Below, piece by piece: positions 25,003 to 41,309 of a stretch of DNA of 64,000 bases. A program made the translations under genes and the position numbers. The DNA comes from Aeromicrobium sp. A1-2 (lineage in GTDB: Bacteria; Actinomycetota; Actinomycetes; Propionibacteriales; Nocardioidaceae), in contig NZ_CP027482.1 in assembly GCF_003443875.1 (NCBI RefSeq), forward strand, positions 2,418,001 to 2,482,000. The letters run 5' to 3'. Under the pieces are notes generated by a model. That model was not told the DNA's origin, did no database searches, and saw only the letters and a program-made list of their open reading frames with translations. Each line of letters begins with the position of its first letter. Position 1 is the stretch's first letter.

Positions 25003-25623
25003 TCAGCACCTTGTTCGGATCTGTCGTCGGCTTGCTGGCCTTGGGCGTCTTGCCTGACTCCTTGACGCTGCCCCACAGCTTGTCGTACCACTGCGTTGGC
25101 GCGTCGAGCGTCGGCACATCACCCTTGACTCCTTGACGCTGCCCCACAGCTTGTCGTACCACTGCGTCGAGGCAGCGACAGGTGGCGCGTCGAGCGTCGG
25201 CACATCACCCTTGACGGTCCCGTCGCTGCCGATCACCCGATAGCCGACCTCCCCGGGGGTGACCCAGCCGAAACGCTGCTTGGCCTGCTGCTTGACGTAG
25301 GCGGGATCGTCCCAACGCGTCTTCTGGTCCTCGAGCGCGACGATTTGCTGCTTCTTCATAACGATCTCGGCCTTGGTGGCCTGGATGTCGCCGCGCTGAT
25401 CCCACCAGGCGTGCAGCGTCGAGGTGTAGGACGCGACCAGGAGCAGGACGACCGAGAGCAGGACGATCGCACGCGTCGTGAGCTGGGGACCTGTGCCCGC
25501 CTTGGAGACCGGCTTCTTGGGCGCGCGCGGGCGCGGCGCGGGGCGTCCGCCACGCTGCCCGGACGGCCGTCGCCCGCGATCGGGCGGCTTCCGTCCGGGG
25601 CCGCGTGGAGAACGCTGTGCCAT
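25003..25623 (-). CDS. Septum formation initiator/DivIC (FtsB-like) protein with altered C-terminus
   Basis: 206 residues: a basic Pro/Arg-rich cytoplasmic N-terminus (1-48), one membrane helix at about 50-68, then a short coiled coil (GDIQATKAEIVMKKQQIVAL) and the DivIC-type YVKQQAKQRFGWVTPGEVGY. It should join FtsL/FtsQ-like partners at the divisome. From residue about 167 the frame is shifted by a tandem duplication, replacing an ancestral 20-residue Lys-rich tail with 40 Arg/Ser/Cys-rich residues. The core domain is intact, so function may survive. It starts 5 nt after enolase. Confidence 0.85.
   Translation of the reverse strand: MAQRSPRGPGRKPPDRGRRPSGQRGGRPAPRPRAPKKPVSKAGTGPQLTTRAIVLLSVVLLLVASYTSTLHAWWDQRGDIQATKAEIVMKKQQIVALEDQKTRWDDPAYVKQQAKQRFGWVTPGEVGYRVIGSDGTVKGDVPTLDAPPVAASTQWYDKLWGSVKESRVMCRRSTRQRSGTTSCGAASRSQARRPRPASRRQIRTRC
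25056..25215. repeat. Tandem duplication with 71-bp period in the divIC-like gene
   Basis: Unit A (25056-25129) and unit B (25127-25215) are identical except that B carries 15 extra nt (25168-25182 approximately). On the coding strand the junction has GTCAAGG twice, a likely microhomology for the duplication. The 71-nt shift is not a multiple of three, so it changes the reading frame. Confidence 0.9.
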
Positions 25624-25628
25624 GGTCC

Positions 25629-27692
<2,064 letters not shown>

Positions 27693-27696
<4 letters not shown>

Positions 27697-28544
27697 CCCA
27701 GTAGGCGCACGGCCTGGCGAAGCACCTCTTCGGCGTCCCGACCCTCGCCGCGCGCCTCGGTCACGAGCGCGAGCAGCCGTGAGCCGAGATCCTCACCGGT
27801 CACGTCGATCGTCCCGAGTCGACCTATCACCTTGTCGGCGTACGCGAGCGCGGGAAGGCTCGCCGGGACGCCTTCGAACGCCGACGTCCGCTGCTTCTCG
27901 ATGGCCTTGAGCCGCTGCCAGTTGGCATCGACCTCCTCGGCGCTCGAGACTGTGACGTCGCCGAAGACGTGCGGGTTGCGGCTGACCAGCTTGGCCGCGA
28001 TCCCAGCGGCGACGTCGTCGATGTCCCACCCTTCGCCCTCCGCCGCGATACGGGCGTGGAACACGATCTGCATCAGCAGGTCGCCGAGCTCCTCGCGCAG
28101 ATGGTCGCCGTCGCCGCTGTCCAGAGCCTCGAGGGTCTCGTGCGCCTCCTCGAGCAGATAGTGGCTCAGCGAGTCGTGCGACTGCTGTGCGGTCCAGGGG
28201 CACTCGCGACGCAACCGGTCCATGACCTCCACGACGTCGAGCAGGGCCGACCCGGGCAGGTCGTACGACCCGAAGATCACCTCGACCGCGGGGGCGTCAC
28301 CAGCCATCAGGTCATCAGCCATCGTGCGGGCCCAGGCCGCATCGCCGGTTGGGGCGATCCACACTGTGTCCGCCTCGTACGACGGACGCTCCGCGATCTC
28401 GACCGGGATCCCGGACGACACGATGGCGCGTACGTGCGGATCGTCGACCGACGCGCGCACCGCGCCCGCGGCACGCAGCACGTCCCACGCCTGCAGCGTC
28501 AAGATTCCCGGAGCGACCCGTGGGCTGATGACGACGATCTGCAT
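27693..28544 (-). CDS. mazG: Nucleoside triphosphate pyrophosphohydrolase MazG
   Basis: 283 residues. The C-terminal MazG domain (about 100-215) contains LLEEAHETLEALDSGDGDHL and REELGDLLMQIVFHARI, the EExxE...ExxD metal-binding set, and SRNPHVFGDV and WQRLKAIEK. The N-terminal 95 residues are a divergent Rossmann-like segment, as in other actinobacterial MazG proteins. It hydrolyses aberrant or excess NTPs to NMP and PPi. ATG 28544 shares a base with the stop of the SurA-like gene (TGATG), so they are coupled. Confidence 0.92.
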
Positions 28545-29191
28545 CAGGAACAGCGTTGGGCAGCGGGGAGGTCAGTGGGCTGGGGAGCAGCGAGATCGGC
28601 CGGCGCAACCGAGATCGAACCGGTCGAGGCGATCTGCTTCGTGGTGCTGCTCAGACCGAAGCGTGGAGCGAACTTCACGTCGTTGTCGGCGTACGCCGCG
28701 TTGATCTGGGCCCGTCCCGCTTGGGCCAGCTCTGCCTCGTTGGCCTCGGTGCGTGCCTGGCCGGTGCTGTCCGCACCGAGCGCGATCGAGATGACCGAAA
28801 TCTCCTGGCTGTCCTCGATGGCTGCGTTGATCTGATCAAGGTCACCCTTGGGGAACGCCGTGGCGATCTGATCCTTCTGGGCGCCCGTCAGCTCGTAGTC
28901 GCTCGGCCTCGGCGTCACGCCCGCATCCGCGGCGAGCCGACGAGCGATGACCACCGACACCAACGAGGTGATCGCCTGACGCCGGAGCTCGGCATTGTCC
29001 GGCGCTGCGCCACCCTGGGCCTCGGCCGAGCGCAAGGTCAGCGTGCAATAGATTGCGGCGGTCTGGTTGAGGCTCTTCATGGAGATCGACTCGCCGGCCA
29101 CCACGGCGGCGTCGCCCGGGTGCACTGCGCTGCAGGCAGACAGGGTCAGGGCGGTAAGGGTCAGGACGGCAGCGCGTGCACGGGTCAGCAT
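28544..29191 (-). CDS. SurA N-terminal-like lipoprotein (possible peptidyl-prolyl isomerase relative)
   Basis: 215 residues from ATG 29191. The signal peptide ends in a lipobox (LTLSAC) with the acylated Cys at about residue 20. The mature part starts VVAGESISMKSLNQ and is mostly helical, like the SurA_N chaperone domain, and no parvulin domain is seen. It likely helps folding of exported proteins at the outer face of the membrane. The neighbouring mazG/eno order recalls the lipoprotein seen at this place in mycobacteria. Confidence 0.78.
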   Translation of the reverse strand: MLTRARAAVLTLTALTLSACSAVHPGDAAVVAGESISMKSLNQTAAIYCTLTLRSAEAQGGAAPDNAELRRQAITSLVSVVIARRLAADAGVTPRPSDYELTGAQKDQIATAFPKGDLDQINAAIEDSQEISVISIALGADSTGQARTEANEAELAQAGRAQINAAYADNDVKFAPRFGLSSTTKQIASTGSISVAPADLAAPQPTDLPAAQRCS

Positions 29192-29197
29192 GGACAC

Positions 29198-29203
29198 AGA
29201 TTA
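29198..29203 (-). promoter_or_regulatory. -10 box TAATCT of the SurA-like/mazG unit
   Basis: TAATCT lies 6 nt before ATG 29191, a leaderless arrangement. Between here and the rrn terminator at 29394 I see no gene. Confidence 0.5.
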
Positions 29204-29393
29204 CCCACGCTCTGCTCCGCAGCCCACGACAGACCCGGCAGGACCGAGAACCGCGAGTGGGCAACGACGGATAGCTGCGCTGTTCGACGGGCGCGGATGG
29301 CCTCAGTCGAATGGAGCGAACGCAAGAATGACCGGCACCAGCGACACGAGGTCACCGATACCGGCCATTCCGTCTTGCTCAAAAATGCAGCAA

Positions 29394-29417
29394 GGCCGCT
29401 CCCGTTAGGGAGCGGCC
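29394..29417 (-). terminator. Rho-independent terminator of the rRNA operon
   Basis: GGCCGCTCCC, GTTA loop and GGGAGCGGCC form a 10-bp stem 14 nt beyond the 5S gene. On the transcribed strand a T run follows about 8 nt downstream (AAAAA at 29381-29385 of the plus strand). Confidence 0.85.
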
Positions 29418-29430
29418 TCGCGCAAAATTT

Positions 29431-29547
29431 GTCCGGCGACGTCCTACTCTCCCACACAGTCTCCCGTGCAGTACCATCGGCGCTGAAAGGCTTAACTTCC
29501 GGGTTCGGAATGTTACCGGGTGTTTCCCTTTCGCCATGGTCGCCGAA
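29431..29547 (-). rRNA. rrf: 5S ribosomal RNA
   Basis: About 117 nt on the minus strand, beginning TTCGGCGACCATGGCGAAAG and including ACATTCCGAACCCGGAAG and GGTACTGCACGGGAGACTGT, the conserved 5S helices and loops. The ends pair (TTCGGCGAC with GTCGCCGGA). Confidence 0.95.
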
Positions 29548-29654
29548 ACTCTATTGAGATATCAACAAAACCTTGGAGCCCTTGCGGGCTTTCCGGTTCC
29601 CGAAACATATCTCGGGAACCTCACAGTGGACGCGGTGTACATCTTTGTAAGAAA

Positions 29655-34616
<4,962 letters not shown>

Positions 34617-34847
34617 AACAGCTAAAGCGCTGTCAAACTTCAGTTCGACTCTGACAAACTATTTGCTGACAAATAAATTGTCCGAATTAATCCATCGACC
34701 ATCACAGCAAACCCGAAGGCTCACCGATCAACCTCGACGGGGTACTACTAATTAATCTCGTCGACTTTTGGCACACTGTTGAGTTCTCAAGGATCAGACG
34801 CACACCTAGCCACAACCAAACGGTCACAGCCTCGGGGCAACTCGTCT
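34617..34847 (-). promoter_or_regulatory. rRNA leader with antitermination-type element
   Basis: The AT-richer leader includes CCTTGAGAACTCAACAGTGT (about 34777-34796), the element conserved ahead of actinobacterial 16S genes. Repeated TTTGTCAG-like segments follow before the mature 16S 5' end. No coding sequence. Confidence 0.7.
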
Positions 34848-34877
34848 AACTTACACGGTTCGATTCACCAGGATGAA
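34848..34877 (-). promoter_or_regulatory. Probable rRNA operon promoter
   Basis: TTCATC (34877-34872) and TAAGTT (34853-34848) are separated by 18 nt on the minus strand, about 230 nt ahead of mature 16S. TAAGTTAGAC is a common rrn -10 context in this group. The stretch 34878-35218 holds no gene I can support; other weaker promoters may lie there. Confidence 0.5.
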
Positions 34878-35218
34878 CCCGGGTCTCTCGCTGTGTATCA
34901 GCTTCCGTTATCAGCGATCCGTCTCCGGGAGCCTGTAAAGACCCCGTGCCGTTGATCGTTTCGGTTGAGCTGGCTGGAAGTTCAAGCGGCTGGCTTTTCG
35001 GCCGTTCGCTGCGCTGTCCAACAAGAAGAACACTACCTGCCGTATGCGCGGAACGCCAAATCCAGAGCGGCATGATCTCGCGACTCCTGACGCTCGCTGG
35101 TCGAGCGTGGCGCCGGACGGCCGGAATAGCGCGGTTTCTGCTTGCCGACGTCGCTGCCACGGAGACTGAGAAGTGGCCCACGTCACTGCCGCACGACGCC
35201 TGCGCGCGCGTGCACCCC

Positions 35219-35224
35219 TAGGCT
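35219..35224 (+). promoter_or_regulatory. -10 box TAGGCT of the acyltransferase gene
   Basis: TAGGCT ends 6 nt before ATG 35231, with no ribosome binding site between, so the message is probably leaderless. Confidence 0.5.
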
Positions 35225-35230
35225 CGACCC

Positions 35231-35791
35231 ATGATTCGTCAGCGACTGGCCCGCACCGTCATCCGTGCGAAGGGTTTCACGATGGTCGGCGAGGTGCCCG
35301 AGACCGGCATCCTGGTCGGGGCCCCTCACACTTCGAACTGGGACTTCGTCACGATGCTCATGGTGATGTGGCACGACGGTGCGCATCCACGAGTGCTCGT
35401 CAAGAAGCAGCTGTTCAAGGGCCCACTCGGCTGGGCGCTGCGTGCGTTCGGGGGCGTCCCGCTGGATCGCGACAACGCCAGCCGTGTGGTGGGCGACCTG
35501 GCCCGCGAGGCCAAGAGCGGCGAGCCGTTCCGGTTGATCCTGGCGGCGGAGGGCACCCGTTCCAAGGGCGAGTACTGGAAGTCCGGGTTCCTGCGGCTGT
35601 CGAAGGACACCGGGCTGCCGATCACGCTGGCGTTCTACGATCCGCCAACCAAGACCATGGGATTCGGACCGACGTTCCACGCCACCGACGACGTACGGGC
35701 GGACATGGACCTGGTCCGTGCGTTCTTCGTCGACAAGCACGGAATCAAGCCCAAGAACGCCACCCCGCCCCGTCTCCGCGAAGAGGAGTGA
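35231..35791 (+). CDS. PlsC-like 1-acyl-glycerol-3-phosphate acyltransferase
   Basis: 186 residues. GAPHTSNWDF is the catalytic HX4D motif, FGGVPLDRDN and LILAAEGTRSKGEYWKSGF (EGTRS block) bind the glycerol-phosphate, and LPITLAFY is the fourth motif. It would acylate lysophosphatidate or a related lipid at the inner face of the membrane. At 186 residues it is a short form with no membrane helix of its own. It ends 10 bp before the convergent mfd stop. Confidence 0.9.
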   Translation: MIRQRLARTVIRAKGFTMVGEVPETGILVGAPHTSNWDFVTMLMVMWHDGAHPRVLVKKQLFKGPLGWALRAFGGVPLDRDNASRVVGDLAREAKSGEPFRLILAAEGTRSKGEYWKSGFLRLSKDTGLPITLAFYDPPTKTMGFGPTFHATDDVRADMDLVRAFFVDKHGIKPKNATPPRLREEE

Positions 35792-35801
35792 AGCCGCGCA
35801 G

Positions 35802-38800
35802 CTAGGCCGGCACGAGGGTGTCGACGACGGTGCGCGTCCAGTCCAACAGCTCGCGACCGACCAGCGGCGAGCCGCCCACCGGTGCCGTCCTGGGACGCGG
35901 CACCAGAGCCACCTCTGCGGCGACCTTGTAGGTGCTGCGGGGATAGATCCGCTGCAGGCGCATCTGGGCCGAGTCGGGCAGCTTGAGCGGGGCAAACCGG
36001 ACGTTCGGCCCCGCGGCTGTGACCTCGGTCAGGCCGGCGTCCCGCACGCGGACGCGCAGGCGGGCCACATCGAGCAGCATCTCGACCTCTTCGGGCGGCT
36101 CGCCGTAGCGGTCGACCAGCTCGGAGCGCAGCTCGTCGACATCGGCCAGCAGACGGACGTCCGCGAGTCGTTTGTACATCTCGAGGCGGAGCCGCTCGCT
36201 CTGGACGTACTCGTGGGGCAGGTGCGCCGCGATCGGCAGCTCGATCTTGACTTCGCGCTCGGGCTCGGCGTCGCCGCGGAACTCCGCGACCGCCTCCCCC
36301 ACGAGCCGGACGTACAGGTCGAAGCCAACGTCGGCGATGTGCCCGGACTGCTCGCCACCGAGCAGGTTGCCAGCACCACGGATCTCGAGGTCCTTCATCG
36401 CGACCGCCATGCCGCCGCCGAGCTCGGAATGCTGGGCAATCGTCGCGAGCCGGTCGTGCGCGGTCTCGGTGAGCGGCTTCTCCGGCGGGTAGAGGAAGTA
36501 GGCGTATGCCCGTTCGCGCGAGCGACCGACCCGGCCACGGAGCTGATGCAGCTGCGAGAGCCCGAGCGTGTCGGCGCGCTCGATGATCATGGTGTTGGCG
36601 TTGGAGACGTCGAGCCCCGACTCGACGATCGTGGTGCAGACCAGCACGTCGTAGCGCTTCTCCCAGAAGTCGACCATGACCTCCTCGAGCTGGTGCTCCC
36701 CCATCTGGCCGTGCGCCGCCGCGACCCGCGCCTCAGGCACGAGCTCCTTGATCTTGGCGACGGCCTTGTCGATGCTCTGCACCCGGTTGTGGATATAGAA
36801 CGCCTGGCCCTCGCGCAGAAGCTCCCGCCGGATCGCAGCAACGATCTGCCGGTCCTCGTATGCCCCGACGAACGACAGCACGGGGTGCCTCTCCTCCGGC
36901 GGTGTCGCGATCGTGGACATCTCGCGGATCCCGGTGATCGCCATCTCGAGCGTGCGCGGGATCGGCGTCGCCGACATCGACAGCACGTCCACGGCCGCGC
37001 GGAGCATCTTCATGGCTTCCTTGTGCTCGACGCCGAACCGCTGCTCCTCGTCGACGATCACCAGACCGAGGTCCTTGATCTTGACGCCGGGCTGCAGCAG
37101 TCGGTGCGTGCCGATGACCATGTCGATCGAGCCGTCGGCGAGGCCCGCGAGCGTCTCCTTGGACTCCTTGTCGGTCTGGAACCGCGACAGCGGCTTCATC
37201 GTGACCGGGAACTGGCCGAACCGCTCCGCGAAGGTTGCGTAGTGCTGCTGCACCAACAGGGTCGTCGGGACCAGCAGAATGACCTGCTTGCCGTCCTGGA
37301 TCGCCTTGAACGCTGCGCGCACGGCGATCTCGGTCTTCCCGTAGCCGACGTCACCGCACACCAGCCGGTCCATCGGGACCGTCCGCTCCATGTCGCGCTT
37401 GACCTCGTCGATCGTGACCATCTGGTCAGGTGTCTCAACGAAGGCGAAGGCGTCCTCGAGCTCGGCCTGCCACGGGGTGTCCGGACCGAAGGCGTGCCCC
37501 TTGGTCGCCTGCCGCGCGGCGTAGAGCTTGATCAGCTCGCCAGCGATCTGGCGTACTGCCTTGCGGGCCTTGTTCTTGCGCGTCGTCCAGTCCGAGCCAC
37601 CCAGCCGATCGAGGGTCGGGGACTCGCCGCCGACGTAGCGGCTGATCTGGTCGAGCTGGTCCATCGGGACGAACAGCCGGTCGGCGGGTTGCCCCCGTTT
37701 GGACGGCGCGTACTCCACGACGAGGTACTCACGGGCCGCACCCTGCACGACCCGTTGCATGAGCTCGACGTAGCGGCCCAGGCCGTGCTGCTCATGGACC
37801 ACGAAGTCACCGGCCTTGAGCTCCAGCGGGTCGACCTGCTTACGCCGACGGGCTGGCATCTTGCGCTCGGACCGGTCAGCAGCACGCTGGCCGACGAGAT
37901 CGTCGTACGTCAGGACAACCAGGCCCAGCGGCACCGACACCAGACCGTGGTCGAGCTCTCCGCAGCTGATCTGCACGACGCGTGGCGACGGGCCGGTGAC
38001 CTCGTCGTCGAGCGCGGCGGCGACGTCGTTCTCGGCGAGCCACTCCAGCGTGCGTTGGGCCTGGCCATGACCCGGCGCGACGAACACGACGCGCCGGTCG
38101 ACCGCGATCCACGCCTTGATGTCCGCCAGCGCGGCGGCGGTGTCACCACGGTAGGCAGGCGCCGCCTCCAGGTGCACGGTGCGCGTCTGCTCGTCGAGGT
38201 CCAGACCGAACGGCGACTGGGTGAACCAGGTGTGGCCGAGGCCGAGGGTCTCCAGCCGGACGTCATCGAGCGAGTGGAATGCCGCGGAGCCCAGATCGAT
38301 CGGCGCCTCGGCGCCGGTGGCTGCCGCGGCCCACGATGCCTGCAGGAACTCCTCGCTCGTCGCGACCAAATCGGCCGCACGGGCCTTGACCCGCTCGGGA
38401 TCCATGACCAGGATCGACGACCGCGGCGGGAACAGGGCGACCAGATTCTCCATCTCGTTGGTCAGGACCGGAGTCAGCGACTCCATGCCCTCGACCGCGT
38501 GGCCCAGGGAGATCTTGGTGAAGATCTCGGCCAGCGAAGGGTGCGCTACTGCGAGATCGGCGGCGCGCGCACGGACGTCATCGGTCAGAAGCAGCTCGCG
38601 ACACGGCGGCGCCCACACATGAGTGACCTCCTCGAGGGTGCGCTGGTCGGCCACCGCGAAGCGGCGGATCTCGTCGACCGTGTCGCCCCAGAACTCGATC
38701 CGGAGCGGGTGCTCCTCGGTCGGCGGGAACACGTCGATGATGCCGCCACGCACGGCGAACTCGCCGCGTCGTTCGACCAGGTCGACGCGTGAGTACGCTG

Positions 38801-39311
38801 CACCGGCCAGCCGCTGCACGACGTCGTCCAGAGCGACGTCGTCGCCCTTGTGGAGCTCGACCGGGGTCAGATCGGCCAGGCCCTTGACCTGCGGCTGCAG
38901 CAGGGACCGCACCGGTGCGACCACAACACGCAGCGGTCCTGTGGCGGTCGACGAGTCAGCTGGGCCGGCCTCGGTCGGATGCACCAGTCGACGCAGCACG
39001 GCCAACCGGCGTCCAACGGTGTCCGAGCGCGGCGACAGTCGCTCGTGTGGCAGCGTCTCCCACGCCGGGAAGTACGCCACGGCGTCGGCGCCGAGGAGCC
39101 CGCCGAGCTGGGTCGTCAGGTCTTCGGCCTCGCGGGCGGTCGCGGCCACGGCCAGCACGGTCGACTGCTGGGCCAGGGCGTACGCCAAGAACGGGCGAAG
39201 GGGCTCGGGGGCCTGGAGGTCGAGCTCTTGGAGCCCGTCCCGTCGGTCCGCGAGTGTCTGTACGAGGGTGGGTTCGGTGGCGACGAGATCCGCGAGAGGC
39301 TGCAAGGTCAT
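35802..39311 (-). CDS. mfd: Transcription-repair coupling factor Mfd
   Basis: 1169 residues, normal length. UvrB-homology modules lie at about 1-400 and the CarD-like RNA polymerase interaction domain at about 480-560 (KAGDFVVHEQHGLGRYVELM). The helicase has GDVGYGKTEIA (Walker A, about 650), IVDEEQRFGV (motif II, about 750), SATPIPRTL (III) and GRVGRSRERAYAY (VI). The C-terminal TRCF domain follows. It removes RNA polymerase stalled at DNA lesions and recruits UvrA. ATG 39311 has TAGATT 9 nt upstream. In many actinobacteria mfd directly precedes mazG; here an rRNA operon and the acyltransferase separate them. Confidence 0.96.
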   Translation of the reverse strand: MTLQPLADLVATEPTLVQTLADRRDGLQELDLQAPEPLRPFLAYALAQQSTVLAVAATAREAEDLTTQLGGLLGADAVAYFPAWETLPHERLSPRSDTVGRRLAVLRRLVHPTEAGPADSSTATGPLRVVVAPVRSLLQPQVKGLADLTPVELHKGDDVALDDVVQRLAGAAYSRVDLVERRGEFAVRGGIIDVFPPTEEHPLRIEFWGDTVDEIRRFAVADQRTLEEVTHVWAPPCRELLLTDDVRARAADLAVAHPSLAEIFTKISLGHAVEGMESLTPVLTNEMENLVALFPPRSSILVMDPERVKARAADLVATSEEFLQASWAAAATGAEAPIDLGSAAFHSLDDVRLETLGLGHTWFTQSPFGLDLDEQTRTVHLEAAPAYRGDTAAALADIKAWIAVDRRVVFVAPGHGQAQRTLEWLAENDVAAALDDEVTGPSPRVVQISCGELDHGLVSVPLGLVVLTYDDLVGQRAADRSERKMPARRRKQVDPLELKAGDFVVHEQHGLGRYVELMQRVVQGAAREYLVVEYAPSKRGQPADRLFVPMDQLDQISRYVGGESPTLDRLGGSDWTTRKNKARKAVRQIAGELIKLYAARQATKGHAFGPDTPWQAELEDAFAFVETPDQMVTIDEVKRDMERTVPMDRLVCGDVGYGKTEIAVRAAFKAIQDGKQVILLVPTTLLVQQHYATFAERFGQFPVTMKPLSRFQTDKESKETLAGLADGSIDMVIGTHRLLQPGVKIKDLGLVIVDEEQRFGVEHKEAMKMLRAAVDVLSMSATPIPRTLEMAITGIREMSTIATPPEERHPVLSFVGAYEDRQIVAAIRRELLREGQAFYIHNRVQSIDKAVAKIKELVPEARVAAAHGQMGEHQLEEVMVDFWEKRYDVLVCTTIVESGLDVSNANTMIIERADTLGLSQLHQLRGRVGRSRERAYAYFLYPPEKPLTETAHDRLATIAQHSELGGGMAVAMKDLEIRGAGNLLGGEQSGHIADVGFDLYVRLVGEAVAEFRGDAEPEREVKIELPIAAHLPHEYVQSERLRLEMYKRLADVRLLADVDELRSELVDRYGEPPEEVEMLLDVARLRVRVRDAGLTEVTAAGPNVRFAPLKLPDSAQMRLQRIYPRSTYKVAAEVALVPRPRTAPVGGSPLVGRELLDWTRTVVDTLVPA

Positions 39312-39357
39312 GACCTGCCCAATCTACTGGTCCGCGACAACGGCGCGACGTCCGTGT

Positions 39358-39363
39358 CACGAT
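39358..39363 (+). promoter_or_regulatory. Possible -10 box CACGAT ahead of the GT2 gene
   Basis: CACGAT ends 6 nt before GTG 39370. It deviates from TANNNT at the first base, so support is weak. Confidence 0.25.
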
Positions 39364-39369
39364 GACCAC

Positions 39370-40239
39370 GTGAGCACGACCCCGGCGCCCGACCACGGTC
39401 AGGGCTTCGTCGCGAGCGTGGTGATCCCGGCCCACAACGAGGAACGGGGCATTGCCCGAAATCTTGCCGCCCTGCTCGACGGAGCTGGCCCGCTCGACAT
39501 CATCGTGGTGTGCAACGGCTGCACCGACACCACCGCCGAGGTTGCCCGCGGCTTCGAGCCTGCCGTACGGGTACTCGAGATCACCGAGGCGTCCAAGAGC
39601 GCTGCGACGCGGCTCGGCAATGCCTCGAGCGACGTGTTCCCGCGCGTGCACCTGGATGCCGATGTCGCACTGTCCGGTGCGGATCTCGGCCGGCTGCTCG
39701 AGCCGTTGGCGCGGCCCGGAGTGCTGGCGACCGCGCCACAGCGGGTCATCCCCCGCGACGGCTGTCATCCCGTGGTTCGCTGGTACTACGACGTGTGGGA
39801 GCAGCTGCCCCAGGTGCGCAATGGCCTCTTCGGCCGGGGCGCCTTCGCGCTCAGCCGCGAGGCGCAGGACCGGGTCAGCTCACTGCCCACGGTCATGAGC
39901 GACGACCTGGCCGCCTCCGACGCATTCAGGGACTCCGAACGCCTCGTCGTCGAGACCGCGACCGTCATGGTCTGGCCACCCCGCACGATCGGCGACCTGA
40001 TGCGCCGGCGGATCCGGGTCGTGACCGGCAACGCCCAGGCCAGCCAGGTCGGCGTGCGCCGCGCGGACTCGGCCACCGGCCTCTCGACCCTGTGGGGCCT
40101 CGCTCGTCGGCGGCCGGCGCTGGTCCCCCGGATCGGCGTGTTCCTGGCCGTCACGGTCGTCGCCCGCCTGCGTGCCCGCCGAGCCGCGCGGGCCGGCGAC
40201 TTCACGACATGGCAGCGGGACGAGTCCTCACGCGCCTGA
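39370..40239 (+). CDS. Family 2 glycosyltransferase
   Basis: 289 residues. SVVIPAHNEERGIARNLAAL opens a GT-A fold, CNGCTDTTAE follows strand 2, and HLDADVALSGADL contains the DxD-type metal site. NGLFGRGAFALSREA is the acceptor region, and a C-terminal hydrophobic stretch (about 255-275) may be a membrane anchor. It transfers a sugar from a nucleotide donor during surface glycan synthesis. GTG 39370 is the first plausible start not antisense to mfd. It begins the envelope locus and converges on the LCP gene. Confidence 0.85.
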   Translation: MSTTPAPDHGQGFVASVVIPAHNEERGIARNLAALLDGAGPLDIIVVCNGCTDTTAEVARGFEPAVRVLEITEASKSAATRLGNASSDVFPRVHLDADVALSGADLGRLLEPLARPGVLATAPQRVIPRDGCHPVVRWYYDVWEQLPQVRNGLFGRGAFALSREAQDRVSSLPTVMSDDLAASDAFRDSERLVVETATVMVWPPRTIGDLMRRRIRVVTGNAQASQVGVRRADSATGLSTLWGLARRRPALVPRIGVFLAVTVVARLRARRAARAGDFTTWQRDESSRA

Positions 40240-40242
40240 TGC

Positions 40243-41301
40243 TCAGCTGACCTCGTCGGGTATTCCGCTGTCCGGGTTGGCGCCCAGCCAGTCCGTGACG
40301 CCGTCGTCGCGCACCGCCGTCCAGAGGTCGTCGTTGCCGATCTCGTCGAGATAGACCACGCTCTGCGCGCCCTCCATGCCGGTGCCCGCGAGCGGCACGG
40401 TCAAGTACTGGATGTTGGCCGAGCGCAGGTTGCGCAGCGAGATCAGCAGGCTCCGCATCGAGCCCACCGACCACCCACGGTCGACGGACAGGTTGTTGGT
40501 CAGTGTGTCGAGGACGTCGTAGGCCTGGGTCGGGTCCTTGCGGAACTCCTGTCGCAACGTCTCGTCGAGCAGGGTGCGCAGGAAGTACTGCTGCCGATGG
40601 ATGCGATCGAAGTCCCCACCGGGCAGGCCGGCTCGCTGCCCGACGTAGTCGAGCGCCTCCGCGCCGTCCATCGTGTGCCGGCCCGCCTCCCAGGTGATGT
40701 GCCGGTAGCGGTCGTGAACCGTCTCCGGAATGTCCAGGGTCACCCCACCGAGCGCATCGGTCAGCTCCTTGAAGCCGTCCCAGTCCACGACCGCCAGGTG
40801 GTCGATGCGGACGTTGGTGAGCTTCTCGATCGTCCGCACCGCGAGCGACGGGCCGCCGAACGAGAACGCCGCATTGATCTTGTTGGCGCCGTAGCCCGGC
40901 ACCACGACCCACGAGTCGCGCGGGATCGAGATCACCGATGCGCCACGGCGATCGGCATCGATGTGCAAAATCATGATCGCGTCAGACCGCTGGGCGCCCG
41001 GGACCCACATCGTCGCCTGGGCCAACGCGCCGGTGGTCTGCTTTTCGGACCGGCGGTCGGTGCCCATCAACAGGATGTTGACCGCGTCCGCGGCCTCGCC
41101 GGCAGGCTCGACCGGTCGGGTCGGCAGGCCGACGAACACGTTGTCGATACGGTCGAGCTGGCTCGTCAGCCTGTGCTGGAGGTAGAGCGCGACACCCGCG
41201 AGCGTCAGGACGGGAACCATGATGCTGACGGTCAGGCCAATCAGCACCGTGCGCACGCGATGGCGCCGCCGGGGCGGCTCACGTCCGATCTCCGCGAGCA
41301 C
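40243..41301 (-). CDS. LytR-CpsA-Psr (LCP) family cell-wall glycopolymer ligase
   Basis: 352 residues. One membrane helix at about 18-41 is followed by an extracellular LCP domain: LLMGTDRRS, QRSDAIMILHIDADR and ISIPRDSWVV supply the conserved Asp/Arg residues that bind the polyprenyl-pyrophosphate substrate, and NKINAAFSFGG and GFKELTDALGGV follow. LCP enzymes attach teichoic acids, capsules or arabinogalactan to peptidoglycan. GTG 41301 lies 8 nt after the stop of the acetyltransferase gene, with TGAGGGA as ribosome binding site. The long open frame beyond it (to 42393) is not coding. Confidence 0.92.
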   Translation of the reverse strand: MLAEIGREPPRRRHRVRTVLIGLTVSIMVPVLTLAGVALYLQHRLTSQLDRIDNVFVGLPTRPVEPAGEAADAVNILLMGTDRRSEKQTTGALAQATMWVPGAQRSDAIMILHIDADRRGASVISIPRDSWVVVPGYGANKINAAFSFGGPSLAVRTIEKLTNVRIDHLAVVDWDGFKELTDALGGVTLDIPETVHDRYRHITWEAGRHTMDGAEALDYVGQRAGLPGGDFDRIHRQQYFLRTLLDETLRQEFRKDPTQAYDVLDTLTNNLSVDRGWSVGSMRSLLISLRNLRSANIQYLTVPLAGTGMEGAQSVVYLDEIGNDDLWTAVRDDGVTDWLGANPDSGIPDEVS

Positions 41302-41309
41302 GCTGTCCC

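Noticed and set aside
34846-35186. Minus-strand frames of about 90-110 codons ahead of the rRNA operon
   Set aside because: They lie over the probable rrn promoter region, lack ribosome binding sites and resemble no family.
35718-38792. Open frame of over 1000 codons on the plus strand
   Set aside because: It is exactly antisense to mfd, has Arg/Asp/Leu-rich shadow composition and shows no domain.
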